Source: Lachnospiraceae bacterium (GTDB lineage Bacteria; Bacillota_A; Clostridia; Lachnospirales; Lachnospiraceae). From it: a stretch of DNA of 14,906 bases. The stretch lies in contig JAGCAV010000499.1 of assembly GCA_017652545.1 (NCBI GenBank), positions 1 to 14,906 on the forward strand, in the 5' to 3' direction. The translations under genes were made by a program, and so were the position numbers. Shown in pieces: positions 7,161 through 14,706 of this stretch. The notes under the pieces are model-generated. The model had not been told where the DNA came from. It made no database searches and saw nothing but the letters and a program-made list of their open reading frames with translations. Within the stretch, counting starts at the first letter, position 1; each line of letters opens with the position of its first letter.

Positions 7161-7194
7161 GAGGCTGTCGCCGGAGGTGGCGGCAGCCTCTTTT
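7161..7194 (+). terminator. Intrinsic terminator downstream of the binding-protein gene
   Basis: GAGGCTGTCGCC (7161-7172) pairs with GGCGGCAGCCTC (7179-7190) as a 12-bp stem with one G-U pair and a six-base GGAGGT loop, followed by TTTT at 7191-7194. This is a strong hairpin with a short T-run. Because the transporter genes continue on the same strand without an obvious new promoter, partial readthrough would give more binding protein than membrane subunits, a common arrangement in ABC operons. Confidence 0.85.
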
Positions 7195-7208
7195 CAGGAT
7201 AACCGGGG

Positions 7209-7225
7209 TTTTCGGGGACCGAAAA
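7209..7225 (+). promoter_or_regulatory. Hairpin TTTTCGG-GGA-CCGAAAA ahead of the ATPase start
   Basis: A perfect 7-bp inverted repeat with a three-base loop lies 22 bases upstream of the ATPase ribosome binding site. It has no T-run and so is not a second terminator. It may shield or phase the start region, stabilise a processed 3' transcript, or bind a regulator. No clear -10/-35 pair is visible between 7195 and 7262. Confidence 0.35.
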
Positions 7226-7262
7226 TTCTACGGTTTCAATTATCACAGGGAGGCAGGATAAG

Positions 7263-8738
7263 TTGGGCAGCACAGAATACATTCTGGAAGTGAAAAATGT
7301 CTGCAAGTCTTTCCCGGGCGTTAAAGCGCTGGACAACGTTACACTGTCCGTTCCGAAAGGCGTTGTTTACGGCATCGTCGGCGAGAACGGTGCCGGGAAA
7401 TCCACACTGATGAAGATTCTCTCCGGCGTTTACACGAAGGACGAGGGCACCGTTATCTTTGACGGGGAGACGATTGAACATACGACGCCGATCCAGGCCC
7501 TGCGCAGAGGATTAAGCATTATCTATCAGGAGTTTAATCTGGTCAATACCATGACCGTGGGCGAAAACATTCTGCTCGGGCGGTTTTCGGAAAACGGCGG
7601 TATGCGCGGGACGCACAGGCGGGCGAAAGAACTGCTGGACAGCATCGGCAGCAAAATCAGCACCACGGCAATGGTGGGCGATCTGAGCGCTTCCGAAATG
7701 CAGATGGTGGAGATTGCAAAGGCATTGTCCTTTGATTCCAAACTGATCATCATGGATGAACCGAGTTCTTCGCTGACGGCGGAAGAACTGAAAAAACTGG
7801 GGATCATCATCAACCAGCTTCGGGACCGCGGCGTTGCGATCATTTATATCAGCCATAAGCTGGATGAGATCTTCGAATACTGTGACATCGTAACGATCAT
7901 GCGGGACGGATGCGTGATCGACACAAAGAGGGCGGAAGACCTGACCCGTGCCGAGATGATTGCCAAGATGGTCGGACGTACCATTGAAAATGAGTATCCT
8001 CCCAGGGCCCATTTTGTGGGAGAACCTCTGCTGGAGGTTAAAAACCTGAATACGCATAAACTGCATGACATCAACTTTACGCTTCATAAGGGAGAGATCC
8101 TCGGACTAGTGGGACTGGTCGGGGCCGGACGCACGGAGATCATCCGCGCACTGTACGGGGCTGACAAGTCTCTCAGTATCGAGACCTATATTGACGGCAA
8201 AAAGGTGGATATAAAGGATCCGGGCAAAGCCAAGGCAGTCGGCATGGCTCTGGTGCCGGAGGACCGTAAGAGAGAGGGACTCATTCTTCCCTTCTCCGTG
8301 AAACAGAATATTTTCCTGGCTGCGATCGGCGGCATGACAAAGGGTCTGTTCCTGGATGCTTCCTCCGAAGGGGATCTGGCGCAGCGTCAGATCGACGCGC
8401 TGAAGATCAAGACGCCTACCGCAGAGACCAAAGTTCTGTCGCTGTCCGGCGGCAATCAGCAGAAGTGCATTGTCGGACGCTGGATGGAGATGGCACCGCG
8501 GGTTCTGATCATGGATGAACCGACCAGAGGAATCGATGTCGGCGCAAAGTATGAGATCTATCTCCTGATGAACAAGATCGTGGAGGAAGGCGGCGCCATT
8601 ATCATGATCTCATCCGAGCTGCCTGAGGTTCTGAATATGAGCAACCGTGTTCTGGTCGTCTGCGACGGACGCATCACCGGGGAATTTAACCCGGAGACGG
8701 ATTCCGCAGAGGCGATCATGGATAAAGCGATCGGATAA
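7263..8738 (+). CDS. Sugar ABC transporter ATP-binding protein (RbsA-like, two ABC domains)
   Basis: The 491-residue protein carries two ABC cassettes and powers import through the two permeases encoded next. The first has Walker A GENGAGKST (40-48), signature LSASEMQ (141-147) and Walker B LIIMDEP with D165/E166. The second has a degenerate Walker A GLVGAGRTE (284-292, Arg in place of Lys), signature LSGGNQQ (394-400) and VLIMDEPTRGID with D418/E419. This asymmetry is typical of CUT2 (ribose, galactoside, AI-2) ATPases, as is the length near 500. Translation starts at TTG (7263), supported by GGGAGG at 7248-7253 nine bases upstream; the protein reads directly into the standard ILEVKNVCKSFPGVKAL opening. 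The TTG start, terminator and hairpin upstream all point to lower output than the binding protein. The gene lies 13 bp from the first permease. Confidence 0.95.
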   Translation: MGSTEYILEVKNVCKSFPGVKALDNVTLSVPKGVVYGIVGENGAGKSTLMKILSGVYTKDEGTVIFDGETIEHTTPIQALRRGLSIIYQEFNLVNTMTVGENILLGRFSENGGMRGTHRRAKELLDSIGSKISTTAMVGDLSASEMQMVEIAKALSFDSKLIIMDEPSSSLTAEELKKLGIIINQLRDRGVAIIYISHKLDEIFEYCDIVTIMRDGCVIDTKRAEDLTRAEMIAKMVGRTIENEYPPRAHFVGEPLLEVKNLNTHKLHDINFTLHKGEILGLVGLVGAGRTEIIRALYGADKSLSIETYIDGKKVDIKDPGKAKAVGMALVPEDRKREGLILPFSVKQNIFLAAIGGMTKGLFLDASSEGDLAQRQIDALKIKTPTAETKVLSLSGGNQQKCIVGRWMEMAPRVLIMDEPTRGIDVGAKYEIYLLMNKIVEEGGAIIMISSELPEVLNMSNRVLVVCDGRITGEFNPETDSAEAIMDKAIG

Positions 8739-8751
8739 GGAGGCAGACATT

Positions 8752-9720
8752 ATGGGTAAGACGAGTAAAATTTCCATCTCAAAATGGCTGCAGCAGAATC
8801 TGGTTCTGGTCGGCATTATCGTTCTGGTCGTGGTGACGGCTGTGGTAGAACCGAAGTTTCTCCAGGCCAGGAACCTGACAAACGTTATGAAGCAGCTGTC
8901 CGCGCTTCCGTTTGTCGCGCTGGGCATGACGTTTGTCATCATCTGCGGCTTCATCAATCTTTCCGTTCCGGGCCTGATCAGCCTGGTGGCGGTTATCACC
9001 GCGCTGCTGATCAATCCGCTCGGGCAGGTCGGGGCCCTTCTGGTCGGCTTCGTAGTCGGCATTGCGCTCGGGTGGCTGACCGGTTTCATCCTGACCACCT
9101 GCGGAGCCATGATCCAGGCGGAAGTGCTGTTTATCACCTATGGACTGAGCCGCGTGTTTATCGCAATCGCGGTAATGCTCTCCGGAGCAAAGACCGTCCG
9201 CATCAAGGACAGCATTAAGTCCATTTCCGTTTTCCAGGCACTGGGATCCCAGAACATCGGCATCTTTCCGCTGGTCTTTCTGATCTTCCTGGTGATCCTG
9301 ATCGTCATGCACATTTTCCTGACCAGGACGCTTCCGGGCCGTCTGATCACCGTGGTGGGCGGCAACAAGGACGCGGCATTCCTGGCCGGCTACAATGTCA
9401 AAAAGATCATGCATATGGTATACGCGATCTGCGGCGGACTGACCGCGCTCGGATCCATCGCCATGCTGGCCCGGATCGGTACGGCACAGTCCGGAAACGG
9501 AACCGGTTACGAGACCGACTCGATCCTCTGCGTGGTCGTGGGCGGGACCTCCTTAAAAGGCGGCAAAGGCTCGGTACTGCGTACCATGTTCGGCGTAGCG
9601 CTGATCACACTTCTCGGCAACTGTATGAATATGCTGGGCCTGTCGACCTATATGCAGACCGTTATGCGCGGCGCTGTACTGGTGGTTGCGATCTGGCTTG
9701 ACAACCGCAAGGAACTGTAA
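8752..9720 (+). CDS. Sugar ABC transporter permease (RbsC-like, first of two)
   Basis: The 322-residue integral membrane protein belongs to the ribose/branched-chain-type permease family. About eight to ten hydrophobic segments are visible, beginning with LVLVGIIVLVVVTAVV (17-32) and then the LPFVALGMTFVIICG region. The conserved cytoplasmic and late part is typical of RbsC: GGNKDAAFLAGYNV (from about residue 203), then GGLTALGSIAMLARIG and VVVGGTSLKGGKG. AAGGAGG at 8737-8743, overlapping the stop codon of the ATPase gene, supports the ATG at 8752; the longer frame back to 8647 overlaps the ATPase gene and is rejected. With the second permease it most likely forms a heterodimeric channel, as in transporters with paired permease genes such as LsrC/LsrD. 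The substrate is unknown. Confidence 0.93.
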   Translation: MGKTSKISISKWLQQNLVLVGIIVLVVVTAVVEPKFLQARNLTNVMKQLSALPFVALGMTFVIICGFINLSVPGLISLVAVITALLINPLGQVGALLVGFVVGIALGWLTGFILTTCGAMIQAEVLFITYGLSRVFIAIAVMLSGAKTVRIKDSIKSISVFQALGSQNIGIFPLVFLIFLVILIVMHIFLTRTLPGRLITVVGGNKDAAFLAGYNVKKIMHMVYAICGGLTALGSIAMLARIGTAQSGNGTGYETDSILCVVVGGTSLKGGKGSVLRTMFGVALITLLGNCMNMLGLSTYMQTVMRGAVLVVAIWLDNRKEL

Positions 9721-9732
9721 GGAGGTGGGATC

Positions 9733-10716
9733 ATGGAAGTTACAATGAATAACGAAAATATTCTGAAAAGAATCTGGAAGATCATCTCCAAGCAGAAAGC
9801 AGTGGTCGCGATTCTGATCCTGCTTCTGATCGTACTGGTTTCGGGACAGCGCGGGCTGTTCTACAACCAGAGAAACCTGCTGGGTATCCTGCGCTCCGCG
9901 GCGATCGTGGAGATCGTTGCCTTCGGGGTGACAGTGGCAGTGCTCTGCGGCGGATGCGATCTGTCCTGCGGCGGTGTGCTTTCGCTGAGCGGCATCGTCT
10001 GCATCCTGATCATCAATTCCGGAGCACCGATCATTATGGGCGTCCTCGGGGCGCTGGTCTGCGGGATGCTGATCGGATTTGTAAACGGTTTTCTGGTGGT
10101 TCATCAGAAAACAGAGCCGTTCATTATTACCCTCGGAATGGGCATGCTTCTCAAAGGCGTGGCGCAGCAGCTGACGGATGCACATCCGCTTGCCTGCAAG
10201 TCGGACTCCTTTAAGAATATTTCCAATTCCACCATCCTGGGCGTTCCGTCCCTGGTGGTCTATATGCTCATTCTGCTTGTGCTTTTCTACTGCCTGCTCC
10301 GGTTTACCAGCTACGGACGGAACTGCTACGCCATCGGCGGGAACTATGACGTAGCGCAGTATTCCGGTATCCCGGTCGTGCCCATCAAGTGGTCGGCGTT
10401 TGTGGTCAGCGGTTTTATGGCCGCGCTGGCGGGCGTGCTTCTGGCCTCCCGCATGAATACGGGAAATTCCGTGTACGGCGACGACACCGGCATGCTGGTC
10501 AACTGCGGCTGCGTGATCGGCGGCACCTCGTTTGCCGGCGGGCAGGGCGGCGTGATCCAGAGCTTCATCGGTCTGCTGGTCCTGCAGCTGCTGGATAATG
10601 TCATGAGTACCATCGGCGTGGATGCTTACTGGCAGAAACTCCTGACGGGCGTCATCATCGTTATCATCATCGCCAGCGACTGCTTCGGCAGAAAACTGAA
10701 GAGAGAACGGGTTTAA
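9733..10716 (+). CDS. Sugar ABC transporter permease (RbsC-like, second of two)
   Basis: The 327-residue membrane protein is from the same family as its upstream neighbour but clearly not a recent duplicate. Its first membrane span is at about 24-37. It has the RbsC hallmarks AFGVTVAVLCGGCDLSCGGVLSLSG, GGNYDVAQYSGIPV, FMAALAGVLLASRM and CVIGGTSFAGGQG, and ends in a hydrophobic GVIIVIIIAS span and a positive tail. The DLSCGG segment, usually DLSVGG or DLSIGS, contains cysteines instead. The ribosome binding site GGAGGT at 9721-9726 begins directly after the upstream stop codon, with ATG six bases on, so the two permeases are almost certainly translated together. The gap to the next gene contains a possible weak terminator. 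Confidence 0.93.
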   Translation: MEVTMNNENILKRIWKIISKQKAVVAILILLLIVLVSGQRGLFYNQRNLLGILRSAAIVEIVAFGVTVAVLCGGCDLSCGGVLSLSGIVCILIINSGAPIIMGVLGALVCGMLIGFVNGFLVVHQKTEPFIITLGMGMLLKGVAQQLTDAHPLACKSDSFKNISNSTILGVPSLVVYMLILLVLFYCLLRFTSYGRNCYAIGGNYDVAQYSGIPVVPIKWSAFVVSGFMAALAGVLLASRMNTGNSVYGDDTGMLVNCGCVIGGTSFAGGQGGVIQSFIGLLVLQLLDNVMSTIGVDAYWQKLLTGVIIVIIIASDCFGRKLKRERV

Positions 10717-10843
10717 GCAGGGCAGCAGCGTACGGCTGCATCCGTTTGCGCCCGGAAGACAAAAAACGTGGAATGGCAGGGGGCCGGGGTCTCCTGCCTT
10801 TCCTTCCAGAAATGATATACAGACACAGCGAAAGGAGCCGGAT
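10717..10843 (+). other. Gap between the transporter and the second glycyl radical enzyme
   Basis: This 127-bp stretch contains a small GCAGC/GCTGC hairpin (10725-10739), a larger GC hairpin listed separately, and AAAGGAG just ahead of the ATG at 10844. I see no good promoter. The next gene is therefore probably reached by readthrough from the transporter, unless a promoter too weak to see by eye is present. Confidence 0.4.
10775..10806 (+). terminator. Possible weak intrinsic terminator or attenuating hairpin
   Basis: GGCAGGGGG (10775-10783) pairs with TCTCCTGCC (10790-10798) over nine positions including two G-U pairs, around a six-base loop, followed by TTTCCTTCC. The stem is stable but the T-run is interrupted, so termination is probably partial. 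It would set the transporter-to-enzyme expression ratio. Confidence 0.45.
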
Positions 10844-13228
10844 ATGCCGAGCCAATTCATTGATGAGATCAGAAATCTGCCGGGGAGCAGCCGCATTGCG
10901 CTGCTGAAAAAGGAGATGCTGGAGGAGCCGCGCTATGCGAGCATCGAACAGGCGCGTATTGTGACGGAGAGCTATCAGCGGACGGACGGATCTCCCAGAT
11001 GCATCCAGAGAGCAGAGGCGCTGAAGGATTCCCTGGAACAGATCCGGATCCGGATTGAACCGGATGAACGGATCGTGGGCAACCGGACCGCCGGCGTGCG
11101 CGGCGGAGTGGTGTTTCCGGAGACCGGTGCTTCCTGGGTGGACAGAGAGTTTGAAACACTGCCGACCCGGGAACAGGATAAGTTCCTGGTTCACCCGGAG
11201 GATATCCGGGAGTTCCGGGAAAAGATCCTTCCCTACTGGAAGGGCCGCTCTCTTGAGGATCAGGTGCGCGGCGTGGTCGGCGAACAGGTAGATCGGATCG
11301 CCAAAGTGGTAAAGATCAACCAGAAAGACCACTCCCAGGGGCACATTTGTCCCAGCACTGTAAAATGGCTGGCTTTAGGACCGTCGGGGATCCGCCGGGA
11401 GGCACAGGCGCACCTGGAAAAGCTGCAGGAAACAGACACCGAAGCGGCGCAGCTGAAAAAAGATTTCTACCGGAGCGTGATGATCGTCATGGAGGGAGCC
11501 TCCGCCTTTATGCTGCGGTATGCGGATCTGGCCCGGGAAATGTATGAACAGACCGGGAAGGAAAACCTGAAAGAGGTGGAACGGATCTGCCGCAAGCTGG
11601 CTTCGGAACCGGCACAGAGCTATCAGGAAGGCGTACAGGCGGTGTGGTTTCTGTACGTGATCCTTCAGATGGAAGGCAATGCGTCTTCCTTCTCGCCGGG
11701 GCGTATGGATCAGTATCTGTATCCGCATTATGCATTCAGCCGCGCGCAGGGAATGACGCTGGAGGATGCCCTTGAGATCACGGAATGCCTGTGGCTGAAA
11801 TTCAACCAGCTGGTGTATCTGCGAAACTCCAATTCCGCCCGGTATTTTGCCGGCTTCCCCATCGGGTTCAATGTGGCGGTCGGCGGCCAGAAACCGGATG
11901 GCAGCGACGCATCCAATGATTTAAGCTACATTTTCCTGCAGGCCCAGTCTCACCTGCTTCTGCCGCAGCCGAACCTGTCTCTGCGGATCTACAGGGATTC
12001 GCCGCAGGAACTGCTGGAATACGCCAGCCGCGTGATCGGACTGGGCAGCGGGATGCCGCAGGTATTCAACGATGAAGCAGTCATTCCGGCACTGGAAAGC
12101 CACGGCATCAGCCACGAGGATGCGGTAAATTACGCGATCGTAGGCTGTGTGGAACTGACGACGCACGGGAATGCCCTGGCCTGGTCGGATGCAGCCATGT
12201 TTAACCTGCTGAAAGTGCTTGAACTGACCATCAATCACGGCGTGGACCTGCTTACAGGCGCCAGGACCGGACTGGATCTGGGCGACCTGACGACATACAG
12301 GACATTTGAAGATCTGGAAGCAGCTTACGCGAAGCAGATCGACTATTTCTCTGACCGGATGGTGGAGTGTGTGACGCAGGTAGAGGCGATGCATGAGAAG
12401 CTCCTGCCTACGCCGTTCCTTTCCTCGGTGATCGATGACTGCCTGGCGAAGGGACAGGATGTGACCCAGGGAGGCGCACATTATAATTTTGCCGGCGTCC
12501 AGGCCATCCAGGTGGCCAATGTCGCGGATTCGCTGGCAGCCATCAAACAGCTGGTCTATGAGGAAAAACGGATCAGTGCGGAGCAGCTGCTGCATGCGCT
12601 GCAGAACAATTTCGAGGGAGAACCGCTTCTGCATGCCATGCTTCTGAACAAGGTTCCCAAGTACGGCAATGATGTGGAGTGGGTGGATGAACTCGGCGTC
12701 AGATGGGTCAACTACTTTGCAGACGGGCTGAAGAAATACCGCAACAGGAGAGGCGGCATCTATCAGATGGGGCTGTATACGGTATCCGCACATGTTCCGA
12801 TGGGACAGAATGTGGGAGCTTCCGCAGACGGGCGGTTTGCAAAGGATCCGCTGGCGGACGGCGGCGTTTCGGCCATGTACGGCCGCGACAGACAGGGACC
12901 GACAGCCCTGCTGCACTCTGTATCGAAACTGCCGTTTGTAAAGGCCGGCAACGGAACCCTTCTGAACATGAAATTCCTGCCGCAGTTTTTCAAAACAGAT
13001 GCGGGCATCCGCAAGTTTACGGATCTTCTGCGGGCTGTCTGCCGGCTGGGGATCAGCCATATTCAGTTTAATGTGCTGAATGAAGCGGATCTGCGGGCTG
13101 CGCAGAAAAACCCGGAGGAATACCGGTCCCTGACGGTGCGTGTGGCGGGATATACCGCATACTTTACCGAACTGGCGCATGACCTGCAGGATGAGATTAT
13201 TGCGCGGACGACGTATGAGTCCGCCTGA
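10844..13228 (+). CDS. Glycyl radical enzyme, PflD-like (probable C-O eliminase on a phosphorylated polyol)
   Basis: This is a full-length 794-residue glycyl radical enzyme. The radical Gly is G769 in RVAGYTAYF, the thiyl Cys is C435 in VGCVEL and the likely base is E437. It is distinct from the other glycyl radical enzyme of the window. From memory it lines up with E. coli PflD: INQKDHSQGHI (158-168), GNASSFSPGRMDQYLYP (from 278), NSARYFAGFPIGF (330-342), GGAHYNFAGVQ, YTVSAHVP and IQFNVLNEADLRAAQ. E. coli PflD is reported to open 1,5-anhydromannitol-6-phosphate. The loop after the Cys reads TTHGNALAWSD here, versus a SIPGRTYGLHD-like run in PflD, so the substrate could differ. AAAGGAG upstream supports the start. 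The gene for its activase follows 25 bp downstream. The family is very secure; function is inferred. Confidence 0.88.
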   Translation: MPSQFIDEIRNLPGSSRIALLKKEMLEEPRYASIEQARIVTESYQRTDGSPRCIQRAEALKDSLEQIRIRIEPDERIVGNRTAGVRGGVVFPETGASWVDREFETLPTREQDKFLVHPEDIREFREKILPYWKGRSLEDQVRGVVGEQVDRIAKVVKINQKDHSQGHICPSTVKWLALGPSGIRREAQAHLEKLQETDTEAAQLKKDFYRSVMIVMEGASAFMLRYADLAREMYEQTGKENLKEVERICRKLASEPAQSYQEGVQAVWFLYVILQMEGNASSFSPGRMDQYLYPHYAFSRAQGMTLEDALEITECLWLKFNQLVYLRNSNSARYFAGFPIGFNVAVGGQKPDGSDASNDLSYIFLQAQSHLLLPQPNLSLRIYRDSPQELLEYASRVIGLGSGMPQVFNDEAVIPALESHGISHEDAVNYAIVGCVELTTHGNALAWSDAAMFNLLKVLELTINHGVDLLTGARTGLDLGDLTTYRTFEDLEAAYAKQIDYFSDRMVECVTQVEAMHEKLLPTPFLSSVIDDCLAKGQDVTQGGAHYNFAGVQAIQVANVADSLAAIKQLVYEEKRISAEQLLHALQNNFEGEPLLHAMLLNKVPKYGNDVEWVDELGVRWVNYFADGLKKYRNRRGGIYQMGLYTVSAHVPMGQNVGASADGRFAKDPLADGGVSAMYGRDRQGPTALLHSVSKLPFVKAGNGTLLNMKFLPQFFKTDAGIRKFTDLLRAVCRLGISHIQFNVLNEADLRAAQKNPEEYRSLTVRVAGYTAYFTELAHDLQDEIIARTTYESA

Positions 13229-13253
13229 TGCACAGACGGGAAAAAGGCAGAAA

Positions 13254-14153
13254 ATGAAGAAAGGCATGATTTTTGATCTGAAGCGCTTTGCCGTTCACGA
13301 CGGCGGCGGACTGCGCAGCACCCTGTTTCTGAAAGGGTGCCCGCTGCGGTGTCCCTGGTGCCAGAATCCGGAGGGGCTCGAAAGCAGGCCGCTGGTGTGG
13401 TATTCCCCGACGGAATGCCTCCGGTGCGGGACCTGTACGCATGCCTGTCCGGAAAAGGTGCTGTCCCTTTCCTCCCGGATCCATATCGCGCGGGACGCCT
13501 GCACCCTGTGCGGAGCGTGCGAAGATGCCTGTCCGGCGGCGGCGATCGAGATCCGGGGCAGGGAGATCACTTCGCGGGAGGCTGCGGACATGCTGCTGCG
13601 GGACAGCGTCTTTTTTTCCGGCGGCGGGGGCGTGACGCTGTCCGGCGGGGAATGCCTGATGCAGTGGGAATTTGCATCGGAAGTGCTGTCCATGTGCAAA
13701 GAAGCCGGAGCGGATACCGCCATTGAGACCTGCCTGCTGGCGCCGCGCCGGGCCATTGAGGCGTTGCGGAAGGTGACGGATCATTTTCTGATCGATCTCA
13801 AATATCTGGACCCAAAGATCCATCAGGAAGTACTCGGAGCGGACAATGCCCTGATCCTGGAAAATTATGAGTTTCTCGTGAAGTGCGGCGCAGACGTCCT
13901 GGTGCGGACGCCGCTGATCCCGGGATACACGGCGACGGAGGACAACATACGTGCGATTGCCCGTTATGTACACCGCATTGACCCGGACGCTAAGATCGAA
14001 CTGCTGAATTTCAATCCTCTGTGCAGGAGCAAATATGAGGTTCTGGAACGGCCGTATCCGGTGGAAAACACAAGACCGCTCACAGAACAGGAGATGGAGC
14101 TGTTTTACCGGATCGTAAAAGAAGAGGGAATCCGGCACATTGTGAGGGAATAG
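13254..14153 (+). CDS. Glycyl radical enzyme activating enzyme (radical SAM, with two ferredoxin-type clusters)
   Basis: The 299-residue protein installs the glycyl radical using S-adenosylmethionine. The radical SAM cluster motif CX3CX2C is at C29, C33 and C36. Two ferredoxin-like motifs follow, C55/C58/C61/C65 and C83/C86/C89/C93, for two auxiliary 4Fe-4S clusters. This insert is found in activases of glycerol dehydratase-type and other eliminase GREs but not in PflA. The SAM-binding GGE motif is at 131-133 (SGGEC, where Pro usually follows). The start at 13254 is chosen because the longer frame to 13140 overlaps the previous gene; its ribosome binding site (AAGGCAG) is weak and 25 bp after the upstream stop, so translational coupling is likely. 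It is the only activase in the window, and it may serve both GREs. Confidence 0.93.
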   Translation: MKKGMIFDLKRFAVHDGGGLRSTLFLKGCPLRCPWCQNPEGLESRPLVWYSPTECLRCGTCTHACPEKVLSLSSRIHIARDACTLCGACEDACPAAAIEIRGREITSREAADMLLRDSVFFSGGGGVTLSGGECLMQWEFASEVLSMCKEAGADTAIETCLLAPRRAIEALRKVTDHFLIDLKYLDPKIHQEVLGADNALILENYEFLVKCGADVLVRTPLIPGYTATEDNIRAIARYVHRIDPDAKIELLNFNPLCRSKYEVLERPYPVENTRPLTEQEMELFYRIVKEEGIRHIVRE

Positions 14154-14181
14154 CCGGAACCCCGAAAAGGAGGGAATTGTC

Positions 14182-14694
14182 ATGAAAAAAGAGCGTGTAT
14201 ATGTGGAAGAGGGATGGCTCGATGTTCTGAAGGAGCAGGAGAAGATTCTGCGTTATGAGACATTCGACCGTGAGACCATTCTGGAACTGGGGCTGAAGAT
14301 CATTCAGACGGCAAAGAAAAATCTTAACCGGAATGTGGCCTGCCGGATCGTGGAAGATACGACGGTCGTCTTTGCCTACAAGGGAGAGGGCACCACGCTG
14401 GAAAATGACTGGTGGATGGACCGGAAACTGGCGACAACCAGACTGACCGGCATGAGTTCGCTCCATGCTGCTGTCGCCGAAGCCTACGGACAGATCGAAC
14501 CGTTTTATGAAGGAAGAGAAGACAATTTCGCTCTCTGCGGCGGCTGCATCCCGGTACAGATGAAGGACGGAAGAAAACCGTATGCGTTCGTGCTGGTTTC
14601 CGCGCTTGCGCATAACGATGACCATCAGGTCATTGCAGATGCGATGGCGGAGCAGCTGGGCGTCGAGATTCCCAGGATCGAAAAAAGCATATAA
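14182..14694 (+). CDS. HbpS/GlcG-like protein of the UPF0303 type (heme-degrading-domain annotation)
   Basis: The 170-residue protein resembles the UPF0303 branch of the GlcG/HbpS-like family: an N-terminal helix, then LGLKIIQTAKK, ENDWWMDRKLATTRLTGMSS, a glycine-rich FALCGGCIPVQM strand, and SALAHNDDHQVIADAMAEQL near the C-terminus. The WMDRK and final HQVI segments are characteristic. Relatives are annotated as heme-binding or heme-degrading, or linked by fusion to PduO-type cobalamin enzymes, but the biochemical role of UPF0303 proteins is not settled. There is no signal peptide, so it is probably cytoplasmic. AAAAGGAGGG ahead of ATG 14182 is a very strong ribosome binding site. It lies 28 bp after the activase gene, which suggests a support role for the glycyl radical system or a catabolic step. 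Family is likely; function is unknown. Confidence 0.75.
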   Translation: MKKERVYVEEGWLDVLKEQEKILRYETFDRETILELGLKIIQTAKKNLNRNVACRIVEDTTVVFAYKGEGTTLENDWWMDRKLATTRLTGMSSLHAAVAEAYGQIEPFYEGREDNFALCGGCIPVQMKDGRKPYAFVLVSALAHNDDHQVIADAMAEQLGVEIPRIEKSI

Positions 14695-14706
14695 ATGGAG
14701 AACACT

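Noticed and set aside
9553..10896. Long minus-strand open frame of about 447 codons opposite the permease genes
   Set aside because: It is low-complexity in His, Asp and Gln, has no family motifs, and lies opposite two well-supported membrane proteins; it is a GC-driven shadow.
371..13228. Choline, isethionate, hydroxyproline or microcompartment-linked propanediol GRE systems
   Set aside because: No shell proteins, N-terminal encapsulation extension, sulfite or TMA-related partners or proline reductase genes are present, and the motifs fit YbiW/PflD better.
11921..13267. Long minus-strand open frame of about 448 codons opposite the second GRE
   Set aside because: No recognisable domain, and it lies fully opposite a gene with intact catalytic motifs.
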